Part shown: positions 1 through 6,097 of the stretch, piece after piece | Numbering within the stretch: the first letter of the stretch is position 1 | Layout: every line of letters begins with the position of its first letter | Assembly: GCA_937915075.1 (NCBI GenBank) | Contig: CALDMA010000203.1 | Span: 1 to 9,291 of the forward strand | Length of the DNA stretch: 9,291 nucleotides | Reading direction: 5' to 3' | DNA from: an uncultured Oscillospiraceae bacterium | GTDB taxonomy: Bacteria; Bacillota; Clostridia; Oscillospirales; Oscillospiraceae | Made by a program: the position numbers and the translations under genes | The notes under the pieces: model-generated | Told to the model about the DNA's origin: nothing | The model's database searches: none | Seen by the model: only the letters and a program-made list of their open reading frames with translations

Positions 1-886
1 GCTCGGTCACGGTGACAAGCATGATGTTCATGATGCCGATGCCGCCGACGAGCAGGGCAATGCCCGCCACGCCGCCGAGCACCACCTGAAGCGAGGCCGT
101 TTCGTCCTCCGCCGCCTCCATCGCGTCGTTGCCGTTTTCCACGGTGTAGTCGCCTGTGTTGGTGTTGACGTTTTCCGCCATCCAATCCTCCACGGCGTTC
201 AGCACCGTGGTCATGTTCGCGGAGGAGCTGACCTTGACGGAAAACTGCGTCACGGAATCCGTGCCTAATATCTGCCGGTTGAGGGTATAGGGCACGACGA
301 TCATATCGTCCATGGACTCCTCCGCGCTGCCGTCCTTTGGATAGTAAACACCGACCACCGTGAGCGGCGTACCGTTATACATCAGCGTTTCGCCCACCGC
401 GTCACGGTAGCCGAACAGGGCGTCGGCCACATACGAGCCGATGACGCAGACAAGGTTCTTGCCGTCCATGTCGAGCGAGAGCAGGTCGCGCCCCTCGTCG
501 AGCGTGAAATTATTGCACTGGGACCACTGCTCATTGCCGAAGTAGACCTTGGCTGTAGTGTTGGAATTGGCGTAGTATTTGAGCGTACCCGAGGTGGAAT
601 AGCTCGGACTGACGCCGGTGACGTACTCCGAAAGCTCCTGCGTCACATAGTCCATAAATTCACTCGACTGGTCGGTGGAGTTTGTGCGGTCAAAGTTCAT
701 CAGCGTGACATTGACCTTGTTGACGCCCTGCTTTTCGTAGTACGCAGTCAGGTCGGCGTTGTAGCCCTGCACAACGCTCACTAAAATGAGCACCGCACCC
801 ACGCCGATGATGATGCCGAGCATCGTGAGGAACGAGCGTATTTTTTTGTCCTTGATGGATTCTAAAGCCATCACAACGGAATCCAT
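1..886 (-). CDS. MacB/YknZ-like ABC transporter permease (3' part cut by window edge)
   Basis: This is the integral-membrane subunit of an ABC efflux transporter of the MacB/FtsX type. The family couples ATP hydrolysis at the membrane to conformational change in an extracytoplasmic domain and so drives export through a partner adaptor. The visible 295 residues begin MDSVVMALESIKDKKIRSFLTM and carry a first membrane helix at about residues 18-40. A large extracytoplasmic domain of about 225 residues follows, then the start of the second helix (about 270-293) with the family-typical GGIGIMNIMLVTVTE stretch. Roughly 100 C-terminal residues, including the last two helices, should lie beyond position 1. 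The start is set by a strong GGAGGGGGG ribosome binding site just upstream. The ATPase gene ends 14 nt before it, so they share an operon. ATPase and permease are separate proteins here, as in Gram-positive YknYZ, not fused as in E. coli MacB. The substrate cannot be read from the sequence. Confidence 0.93.
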   Translation of the reverse strand, partial: MDSVVMALESIKDKKIRSFLTMLGIIIGVGAVLILVSVVQGYNADLTAYYEKQGVNKVNVTLMNFDRTNSTDQSSEFMDYVTQELSEYVTGVSPSYSTSGTLKYYANSNTTAKVYFGNEQWSQCNNFTLDEGRDLLSLDMDGKNLVCVIGSYVADALFGYRDAVGETLMYNGTPLTVVGVYYPKDGSAEESMDDMIVVPYTLNRQILGTDSVTQFSVKVSSSANMTTVLNAVEDWMAENVNTNTGDYTVENGNDAMEAAEDETASLQVVLGGVAGIALLVGGIGIMNIMLVTVTE

Positions 887-900
887 AGCATCCCCCCTCC

Positions 901-1620
901 TCACATATTCACGTTGATCGCGCGGCTTTCGTCCGGCACGTTGGGGCGGTCCTCGATGATGTGGCCGTCCTGTAAACGCACGACACGTTTGGCCTTGGCC
1001 GCAATGCCGTTATCGTGCGTGATGAGAATGACCGTCGTGCCGTTTTTGTGGAGCGTGCGGAGAATGTCGAGCACCTGCTGGCCGGTTTTTGAGTCCAGCG
1101 CGCCGGTCGGCTCGTCGGCCATGATGATGGGCGAGCCGGTGGCAATGGCGCGGGCGATGGCGACGCGCTGCTGCTGCCCGCCGGAGAGCACCGTGGGGCG
1201 GCTCTCCGCGCGGGAGGCGATGCCCATGGCGTCGAGCGCGTCGTAGGCGCGCTGCAACCGTTCGGCAAGCGGCACCCGCTGATACGCCATCGGCAGCGCC
1301 ACATTCTGCCAGACGGTCAGCGAGGGAATGAGGTTGTAGCCCTGAAAGATGAAGCTGATCTTGCGGCTGCGGATGTCGGACAGCTCATCCTCCGTGCGTT
1401 TTTCGATGGGCGTGCCGTCGAGAAGGTAGCTCCCACGCGTGGGAATGTCGAGACAGCCCAGAATGTTCATCATCGTGGATTTGCCGCTGCCCGACGCGCC
1501 CACGATGGCGACAAACTCGCCGTAGTCGATGGAAAGACTCACGCCGTCGAGTGCGCGGACCTCGTTCTCCTCGCCCTCGGCGTAGATCTTATAAAGGTCT
1601 CGAATTTCAATGAGTTCCAT
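901..1620 (-). CDS. MacB/LolD/YknY-family ABC transporter ATP-binding protein
   Basis: This is the cytoplasmic ATPase that powers the efflux complex formed with the adjacent permease and adaptor. With the start used here it has 239 residues, a normal length for the family. All nucleotide-binding motifs are intact: Walker A GASGSGKST at residues 41-49, Q-loop Gln93 (IFQGYNL), signature LSGGQQQR at 145-152, Walker B IIMADE at 165-170 with catalytic Glu170, D-loop ALD at 174-176, and H-loop His202. An ATG two codons upstream (first base at 1626) is in frame. However, the only Shine-Dalgarno (GAGGG at 1627-1631, overlapping the adaptor stop codon) lies 6 nt from the ATG at 1618-1620 and directly abuts the earlier one, so the inner ATG is preferred. 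The tight spacing to the adaptor stop suggests translational coupling. The 3E-type motif set assigns the family; the substrate is unknown. Confidence 0.96.
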   Translation of the reverse strand: MELIEIRDLYKIYAEGEENEVRALDGVSLSIDYGEFVAIVGASGSGKSTMMNILGCLDIPTRGSYLLDGTPIEKRTEDELSDIRSRKISFIFQGYNLIPSLTVWQNVALPMAYQRVPLAERLQRAYDALDAMGIASRAESRPTVLSGGQQQRVAIARAIATGSPIIMADEPTGALDSKTGQQVLDILRTLHKNGTTVILITHDNGIAAKAKRVVRLQDGHIIEDRPNVPDESRAINVNM

Positions 1621-1629
1621 AGGCATCCC

Positions 1630-3495
1630 TCAGCCGAAGCTCGGCATCCCGCCGCTGCTGCCGCCGGGCATCCCACCGCCGGAGCCGCCTCCGCCGAAGC
1701 TCGGCATATTGCCGCCGTTCCCGCCGAAGTCGGGCATACCGCCGCTGAAGTCCGGCATACCGCTGCCGCTTTCGTCGCCGCCGACGGTGGAGGTGGAGTC
1801 CCCGCCGCCGGGCGCGGCGTTCTGGTAGCGCAGGAACACCGTCTGATCCTGCTCCACGCCGGAGAGGATCTGAATGTAGCTGCCGTTGTAGCTGCCGACC
1901 TCCACCGGGACAGCGTAGTAGCCCTTGGGATAGTCGGTCACGCTGCCGCCGACCTTTTCGGGGTCGATGGCGTTGTCCGGCTTTTTGTCGGACTGCACAA
2001 TAAGATAGTAGCCGTCGTCATAGCTGCACAGGGCGCTGATGGGAGCGAGCACCGTTTCCTCGGTCCCGTCGCTCTCGCCCTCGCTCGTGTCAATATAGTA
2101 GTAGACCGTCACGCCGGAGGAGAGCTCGCCCTTGGAGTCAATGGTGATCTCGGCGGCGAAGGTGCTCACGCCGGAGGAGTTGGAGGTCGCCTCCAGACTG
2201 AGGTAGGAGAGGGTCGCGTCGTAGTAGACGATGTTGGAGCTCGTCTCGCGGTACACGGTCACAGCCATGCCCTGCATCAGACGGTCGGCGTCCAGCTCGT
2301 CGATGTTCACGGAGATCTGCATGGAGGTCTGGTCGTAAATGACCACGCTGCCGACGTCCGTCCCGGTCATGCGGTTGCGGCTGTAGTCGGCAGTCACGAC
2401 GCGGCCGGAGATGTCGGCATAGCGGGTGTACTCGGTGGCAATGGATTCCTGCAGGTCTGCGATCTTTTCTTCGTAGCTTTCGATCTGCTTCTGCACGGTC
2501 TCGAGCTGGGTCTGATAGCCGGAGGCGTCGATGTAGAAGAGCGTCTGTCCCGCGCTCACGCGCTGGTAGTTCACGACGTTCACGCTTGTCAGCTCGCCGC
2601 TCGCCCCCGCCGTGATGGTCTCGGAGTCGGCGTACTCCAGCGCCGCGTCGGTCGCGGCATAGATCTCCGAGCCGTCCGCACCCTCGAGCCGGCAGGTGAC
2701 GTTCATGCCCTCGGTGAGCGAGCCGGGGTTCGACACCTCGACCGTCACGGCGAAGCATTTCATTCCCTCACTCGTGACGTAATCGACGTACTGCACGTCC
2801 GTTACCTTGCCGGTTAGGGCCAGCATCTGGTCAGGGACGGACATGGTCAGCTGCGTTCCCTTTTGAATGTCATTCTGATAGGAATAACTGAAGTACAGCG
2901 TGGCTTTCATTCTGCTGTCGTCGATGAGCTTGCAGAGCGTCGCGCCGGACTGCACCTTTTTGCCCGCCTCGGCGCTGATATTCTCCACGCGGCCGGAAAA
3001 CGCCGCCGTCACCGTCTGGCCCGCGATGCTCTCCTGCAGCTCCGAGAGCTGCTCGTAGAGGTCCTCCAGCTCGACCTCGGCATCGAGAATATCGTCTTCC
3101 GCGTCGGTGGAGTCCAGGACGTAAAGAAGGTCGCCCGCCTGCACCTCGTCACCCGCCGAGACGTACCACTCGAGCACCGTGCCGTTGACGTCGTAGGTCA
3201 CGGAGTCCGCGGGCGTGGTCGTGCCGCTTCCCTCAATCGCCGCGTCGAGCGTGCCGTAGGTCGTCGTGCCGGTCAGCGCGATTTTTTCCTCCGCGGTGAA
3301 AAAGAGCTTATAAATGCCAAATGCCGCGGCCAGCGCCGCGACGATCGCAAGCGCGAGCAGCGTTTGCTTTCGACTTGGCTTTTTCCCCTTTTGGGGCAGC
3401 TTCTCCCGTAGCCGCGCAAAAAGCGGCGGCTTTTCCGGCACCGCGTCCGCAGCGGCTTCCTCTGCGGCGATAGCGCGCAGCTCGTTGATCTCCAT
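1630..3495 (-). CDS. HlyD/MacA/YknX-like efflux adaptor (membrane fusion protein) with duplicated lipoyl/hairpin module and Met-Gly-rich tail
   Basis: This membrane-anchored adaptor would link the ABC permease to the cell exterior. The start at 3493-3495 is chosen because AAGGAGGA lies about 5 nt upstream; an in-frame ATG ten codons earlier lacks a good site. The protein has 621 residues, long for the family. It has a cytosolic N-terminus (1-43), one membrane helix (about 45-67), a lipoyl-like half (TVLEWYVSAGDEVQAGDLLYVLDS, 106-129), a coiled coil (about 132-157) and the returning half (FSGRVENISAEAGKKVQSG, 166-184). A beta-barrel region follows. The same order then appears again: GELTSVNVVNYQRVSAGQTLFYID (300-323), coiled coil (326-358), SGRVVTADYSRNRMTGTDVG (363-382). 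Both hairpins carry LQESIA before the SGRV strand. A C-terminal membrane-proximal domain (about 480-555) leads to a low-complexity tail (562-621) with repeated GGMPDF/GGMPSF units. It is first in the operon with the ATPase and permease. Function follows from family; the cargo is unknown. Confidence 0.9.
   Translation of the reverse strand: MEINELRAIAAEEAAADAVPEKPPLFARLREKLPQKGKKPSRKQTLLALAIVAALAAAFGIYKLFFTAEEKIALTGTTTYGTLDAAIEGSGTTTPADSVTYDVNGTVLEWYVSAGDEVQAGDLLYVLDSTDAEDDILDAEVELEDLYEQLSELQESIAGQTVTAAFSGRVENISAEAGKKVQSGATLCKLIDDSRMKATLYFSYSYQNDIQKGTQLTMSVPDQMLALTGKVTDVQYVDYVTSEGMKCFAVTVEVSNPGSLTEGMNVTCRLEGADGSEIYAATDAALEYADSETITAGASGELTSVNVVNYQRVSAGQTLFYIDASGYQTQLETVQKQIESYEEKIADLQESIATEYTRYADISGRVVTADYSRNRMTGTDVGSVVIYDQTSMQISVNIDELDADRLMQGMAVTVYRETSSNIVYYDATLSYLSLEATSNSSGVSTFAAEITIDSKGELSSGVTVYYYIDTSEGESDGTEETVLAPISALCSYDDGYYLIVQSDKKPDNAIDPEKVGGSVTDYPKGYYAVPVEVGSYNGSYIQILSGVEQDQTVFLRYQNAAPGGGDSTSTVGGDESGSGMPDFSGGMPDFGGNGGNMPSFGGGGSGGGMPGGSSGGMPSFG
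1633..1830. repeat. Low-complexity repeat tract encoding the adaptor's Gly/Met/Pro/Phe tail
   Basis: The 3' end of the adaptor gene is internally repetitive. The 15-nt string GCCGAAGCTCGGCAT occurs at 1633-1647 and again at 1693-1707, with diverged versions between and after (for example near 1721-1735 and 1745-1759). On the coding strand these encode GG-M-P-(S/D)-F-GG units with five Met-Pro pairs. Such tracts are prone to slippage, so the copy number could vary between strains. Confidence 0.7.
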
Positions 3496-3500
3496 GCGAG

Positions 3501-3508
3501 TCCTCCTT
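3501..3508 (-). promoter_or_regulatory. Ribosome binding site AAGGAGGA fixing the adaptor start
   Basis: Near-perfect anti-16S complement on the minus strand, 5 nt before the ATG at 3493-3495. It decides between that ATG and the in-frame ATG at 3523-3525, which has no comparable site. Confidence 0.8.
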
Positions 3509-3531
3509 ATGATAATGACGTCCATACTCGT

Positions 3532-3566
3532 CTTGAGCGCAGTTCGCCTGATGAACTGCGCTCAAG
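3532..3566. repeat. Perfect 14-bp palindrome overlapping the predicted efflux-operon transcription start
   Basis: CTTGAGCGCAGTTC at 3532-3545 is followed, after a 7-nt centre (GCCTGAT), by its exact reverse complement at 3553-3566. The right edge touches the minus-strand -10 candidate at 3565-3570, so a transcript from that promoter would start inside the palindrome, around 3558. It could be a repressor operator covering the start site or, if transcription starts farther upstream, a 5' leader hairpin of the adaptor mRNA. No T-run follows on either strand, so a simple intrinsic terminator is unlikely. Confidence 0.65.
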
Positions 3567-3593
3567 TATTCTGCTGTGCCGCGGTGTTGCCAA
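3565..3593 (-). promoter_or_regulatory. Candidate sigma-A promoter of the efflux operon
   Basis: On the minus strand TTGGCA (3588-3593, 5 of 6 to TTGACA) is followed by a 17-nt spacer and AATACT (3565-3570, 4 of 6 to TATAAT). It lies about 70 nt upstream of the adaptor ATG. The spacing is ideal but the -10 box is mediocre, which would suit an activated or repressed promoter. Other minus-strand start sites farther right, next to the TTTCAG-like repeats, cannot be excluded. Confidence 0.45.
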
Positions 3594-3614
3594 GCAGGGG
3601 AGCCGTCGGCTTAT

Positions 3615-3632
3615 CCGAAGTGCGTGCTTCGG
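3615..3632. repeat. Small perfect hairpin in the divergent control region
   Basis: CCGAAG at 3615-3620 and CTTCGG at 3627-3632 form a 6-bp inverted repeat around TGCGTG. It lies upstream of the candidate -35 box of the efflux operon. No role can be assigned. It may be one of several short structured elements in this GC-rich intergenic stretch. Confidence 0.35.
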
Positions 3633-3670
3633 CATCGGCTCGGCCTGTCGACCGCGTTACAGAGGTGGGT

Positions 3671-3801
3671 CCATTGACCGGCGGGAGCGAGCGCGTTCCC
3701 TGACGCACGGCGGCGATAGGAGAAAGAACGGGAAAATTCCGTGTGGATGCGCAAGCTTTACAGGATGCTGCCGTGCCGCACTCGCTCCCGCCGGTCAATG
3801 G
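3671..3801. repeat. 131-bp inverted-repeat element with 25-bp arms
   Basis: The arms 3671-3695 and 3777-3801 are reverse complements with one mismatch; the outer 21 bp (3671-3691 and 3781-3801) match perfectly. After a one-sided 9-nt bulge (3696-3704), a further 10 bp pair between 3705-3714 and 3767-3776 (one G.U). The remaining loop of about 52 nt (3715-3766) shows nothing recognisable. It has no coding capacity of interest. It resembles a short non-autonomous palindromic element (MITE/REP-like) or a long structured leader. No target-site duplication is evident at its edges, so mobility is not supported by this copy alone. Confidence 0.6.
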
Positions 3802-3852
3802 CTCTTCAGCTATGGCAATTAGCTTTTCTGCTGCAAACGATAGCAGGCAAAG

Positions 3853-3869
3853 CTGAAGCGATGCTGAAA
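3853..3869 (-). promoter_or_regulatory. Candidate OmpR-type response-regulator box, reading toward the efflux operon
   Basis: On the minus strand TTTCAG and CTTCAG (plus-strand CTGAAA at 3864-3869 and CTGAAG at 3853-3858) are 11 nt apart. That is the repeat period typical of head-to-tail OmpR/PhoB-family dimers. It mirrors the plus-strand box at 3911-3927, with the pair symmetric about position 3890. It probably belongs to the adjacent response regulator; this is inferred from spacing and context only. Confidence 0.4.
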
Positions 3870-3893
3870 AAGGCATGTCCCAAGTGTAAAAGA

Positions 3894-3905
3894 ACTGTGA
3901 ACAGT
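3894..3905. promoter_or_regulatory. Short palindrome ACTGTgaACAGT between the two TTTCAG-like boxes
   Basis: A perfect 5-2-5 inverted repeat centred between the two candidate response-regulator boxes. It could be a second regulator's half-site pair. At this length chance occurrence is quite possible. Confidence 0.25.
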
Positions 3906-3910
3906 CCAAT

Positions 3911-3927
3911 TTTCAGCTTCCTTTCAG
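3911..3927 (+). promoter_or_regulatory. Candidate OmpR-type response-regulator box at the TCS promoter
   Basis: TTTCAG at 3911-3916 and again at 3922-3927 form an exact direct repeat with an 11-nt period. It covers the position where a -35 box would be expected for the TATAAT at 3941-3946. A promoter with a good -10, no recognisable -35 and an 11-bp direct repeat in its place is the usual layout for activation by an OmpR-family regulator. Autoregulation by the gene directly downstream is the simplest reading. Confidence 0.5.
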
Positions 3928-3940
3928 AAAGATGAATTAT

Positions 3941-3946
3941 TATAAT
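3941..3946 (+). promoter_or_regulatory. -10 box of the two-component operon promoter
   Basis: A perfect TATAAT, 31 nt upstream of the response-regulator ATG, leaving a short leader with the AGAGGAGG ribosome binding site at 3961-3968. The -35 region is poor and is occupied by the TTTCAG direct repeat, which suggests activator dependence. Confidence 0.6.
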
Positions 3947-3976
3947 GACAACATAGAAAAAGAGGAGGCTGCTCCC

Positions 3977-4648
3977 ATGAAAATACTGGTCATTGAGGAC
4001 GATAAGCTGCTGGCGGATTCGGTCCGCGACCTGCTGATGCAGAAGGGCTTCGAGGTCGAAACCGTCTACGACGGCGAGAGCGGCGCGGAGTATGCGGAGC
4101 TCGGCATCTACGATCTGCTGATCCTGGACGTGATGATGCCGAAGCTCAACGGCTATCAGGTCGCGCGTGAGGTGCGCGCGAAGCGTTGCGCCACGCCGAT
4201 TTTGATGCTCACGGCGAAGTCCGGCCTGGAGGATCGCATCGAGGGTCTGAACGCCGGCGCGGACTACTATCTCACCAAGCCCTTTGATTCGCGCGAGCTG
4301 CTCGCCTGCGTCAACGCGCTCCTGCGCCGGCAGGGCGCGCAGGTGGACGAGCTGTGCTGCGGCAACACGGCGCTCGACCTTGCCTCCTGTACGCTTCTGT
4401 GCGGGGAGAAGAGCGTGCGGCTGTCCGCCAAGGAGTTCGACGTGATGCGGGCGCTGCTCCAGTCCAAGGACGCCATTCTGTCCAAGGAGGTCATCCTTGC
4501 CCGCGTGTGGGGCTATGACTCCAACGCCGTGGAGAACCATGTGGAGGTCTACGTCGGCTTCCTGCGCAAAAAGCTCGTGAGCATCGGCTCGAACGTCCGC
4601 ATCGAGGCGGTGCGGCGGCTCGGCTACCGGCTGGAGGTGGCGGAATGA
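3977..4648 (+). CDS. OmpR/PhoB-family response regulator
   Basis: This is a cytoplasmic DNA-binding regulator phosphorylated by the kinase encoded next to it. The 223 residues are a normal length. The receiver domain (1-116) has the acidic pair Glu7/Asp8-Asp9, phospho-acceptor Asp51 in LILDVMMP, Thr79 (MLTAKS) and Lys101 (LTKPF). The C-terminal winged helix (about 124-221) carries the family pattern LSAKEFDVMRALL ... EVILARVWGYDSNAVENHVEVYVGFLRKKL ... RRLGYRL. The start is the ATG after GAGGAGG (spacing 8); an upstream in-frame ATG at 3932 would add 15 residues ahead of the canonical MKILVIEDD and overlaps the promoter, so it is rejected. The stop overlaps the kinase start (ATGA). Divergent orientation to the efflux operon, plus the 11-bp repeats in between, suggests that it controls that operon and itself. 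The assignment of the family is secure; the target genes are inferred. Confidence 0.96.
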   Translation: MKILVIEDDKLLADSVRDLLMQKGFEVETVYDGESGAEYAELGIYDLLILDVMMPKLNGYQVAREVRAKRCATPILMLTAKSGLEDRIEGLNAGADYYLTKPFDSRELLACVNALLRRQGAQVDELCCGNTALDLASCTLLCGEKSVRLSAKEFDVMRALLQSKDAILSKEVILARVWGYDSNAVENHVEVYVGFLRKKLVSIGSNVRIEAVRRLGYRLEVAE

Positions 4649-5877
4649 TCCGAAGGCTGCGGCTGAAATTTGTCGCCGTTGTCATGGCGCTCGTGCTGGT
4701 GATGCTCGGCGTCATTTTCGGCATGGTCGTTCACTTTACGCGCGTGAACCTCGAGCGTGAGAGTATCACGATGATGCAGAGCATCGCCTCCATGCTGCTG
4801 CGTCAGGAGCGGCCGAACCGGGAAACAAGAGAATTGCCCGAGGATCGTCCGGAGAATGTCCGCCTGCCTTATTTTACGGTCGTCCTCGACAAGAACGGGG
4901 AGCCCTCTGCCTTTGGCGGCGGGTACTATGACCTCTCCGACGAGGACTTCCTGCGTGAGATCCTTGACGCGGCGCTCGCCGACGGACAGCCGGTCGGGAT
5001 GCTGGACGATTACGGACTGCGTTACTGCATCGCGCCCGCGTCGGAGCGGAGCTGCGTCGTGTTTGCCGACACCTCAAGCGAACGGAACACATTGGAGAAC
5101 CTGCGCAGGACCTGCGCGGCCATCGGCGTTCTGAGCTTTACGGCGTTTCTCACCATCGCCGTGTTCCTCTCCCGCTGGATGACAAGACCGGTAGAGGAGG
5201 CTTGGCGGCAGCAGCGGCAGTTTGTCGCCGATGCTTCGCATGAGCTGAAAACGCCGCTGACGGTCATCATGGCAAACGCCGAGCTGATGCAGGGGACGGA
5301 CAGCGACGCGGAGAAGCATCGCTTTGCGGACAGCATTCTTACTGTTTCGCGCCAGATGCGAACACTGGTCGAGCAGCTTTTGGAGCTCGCGCGCATGGAC
5401 AGCGCGCTCGAAGCGCCGGACATGGAGCCGGTCGAGCTCAGCCGCCTTGTCGCGGACGCGGTGCTGCCCTTTGAGCCGGTCATCTTCGAACGCGGTCTGA
5501 CGCTGGAGACCGACATTGCCGGGAACATCACCGTCAACGGCGACGCGCAGCAGCTCCATCAGGTGGCGGATATCCTGCTCGACAACGCGCAGAAGTACGC
5601 CCGCGACGGCGGGATGGTTTGCGTGGAGCTGAAAAAAACCGGACACACGCGCGTTCAGCTTTGTGTGTCCGATTCCGGCGAGGCCATCTCTGAGGAGGAC
5701 CTGCACAATATTTTCAAGCGCTTTTATCGCGCCGACGAAGCGCGCAGCGCGAGCGGCAGCTTCGGGCTGGGCTTGTCCATCGCGCAGAGCATCGTCGAGC
5801 GGCACTCCGGCAGAATCTGGGCGGAGAGCCGAGACGGCGTCAACCGCTTCCTCGTCGAGCTGCCATGCAATGGGTAA
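4645..5877 (+). CDS. Membrane sensor histidine kinase (HAMP-less, HisKA/HATPase)
   Basis: This is the sensor partner of the preceding response regulator, starting inside its stop codon (ATGA). The 410 residues comprise a membrane helix at about 8-31, an extracytoplasmic sensor domain at about 32-155 (a PAS/Cache-like segment with LPYFTVVLDKNGEPSAFGGGYYDLSDEDF at 74-102), a second helix at about 157-178, then almost directly the HisKA domain. The H-box is FVADASHELKTPLT with phospho-acceptor His199. The ATPase domain has the N-box LLDNAQKYA (311-319, Asn314), the G1 region DSGEAI (343-348), the F-box FKRFYRAD and G2 GLGLSIA (374-380). Only about ten residues separate helix 2 from HisKA, so no HAMP linker is present. 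The G1 loop lacks the usual second glycine of DxGxG. The ligand is unknown; because of its link to an efflux operon, an antimicrobial peptide or envelope damage is plausible. Confidence 0.95.
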   Translation: MIRRLRLKFVAVVMALVLVMLGVIFGMVVHFTRVNLERESITMMQSIASMLLRQERPNRETRELPEDRPENVRLPYFTVVLDKNGEPSAFGGGYYDLSDEDFLREILDAALADGQPVGMLDDYGLRYCIAPASERSCVVFADTSSERNTLENLRRTCAAIGVLSFTAFLTIAVFLSRWMTRPVEEAWRQQRQFVADASHELKTPLTVIMANAELMQGTDSDAEKHRFADSILTVSRQMRTLVEQLLELARMDSALEAPDMEPVELSRLVADAVLPFEPVIFERGLTLETDIAGNITVNGDAQQLHQVADILLDNAQKYARDGGMVCVELKKTGHTRVQLCVSDSGEAISEEDLHNIFKRFYRADEARSASGSFGLGLSIAQSIVERHSGRIWAESRDGVNRFLVELPCNG

Positions 5878-6097
5878 CGAAGATGTTGGACGCAGGTCCG
5901 GTGACTGTTGGGCACACTATATAGCATGAAGCAGCGACGCCTATATCTCCCGCAGACATTTGTCGGATACATCTTTTGCCTTCCGTTCGTGCGCGTTTGT
6001 GTTATAATGTAAAAAAGGATATTCCTGAAAAATTTTTAGACCGATGCAATAAATCGTCCTTTCCGTGCATTACACGGATGACAGGAGACGGAAGCCT
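5878..6097. other. Intergenic region between kinase and sigma factor genes
   Basis: About 220 nt without a supportable gene. It contains the extended -10 promoter at 6000-6008. No clear intrinsic terminator for the two-component operon was found; GGACgcagGTCC near 5889 is too weak. AT-rich sequence from 6009 to 6050 follows the promoter. Some read-through from the two-component genes into the sigma operon is therefore possible. Confidence 0.5.
6000..6008 (+). promoter_or_regulatory. Extended -10 promoter of the sigma/anti-sigma operon
   Basis: TGTTATAAT is a perfect TATAAT with the TG dinucleotide of an extended -10, about 90 nt upstream of the sigma-factor ATG. No convincing -35 lies 16-18 nt upstream (TTCCGT at 5981-5986 is the nearest), which is tolerable for extended -10 promoters. 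This suggests housekeeping (sigma-A) transcription. An additional autoregulated ECF-type promoter could not be recognised. Confidence 0.55.

Noticed and set aside
1610..1828. Proline-rich 72-codon plus-strand frame
   Set aside because: It is the antisense reading of the adaptor's Gly/Met repeat tail; the low-complexity Pro pattern is a by-product of the repeats.
3671..3801. Insertion sequence remnant
   Set aside because: No transposase fragment and no flanking target duplication were seen, so it was reported only as an inverted-repeat element.
3562..3909. 115-codon minus-strand frame in the divergent intergenic region
   Set aside because: It is mostly the translated inverted repeat (LTGGSE occurs at both arms), with no ribosome binding site or family resemblance, and it overlaps control sequences.
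3741..3935. 64-codon plus-strand frame upstream of the response regulator
   Set aside because: It spans the right arm of the inverted repeat, both candidate operator boxes and most of the promoter region. It has no good ribosome binding site and its composition does not resemble a conserved protein.
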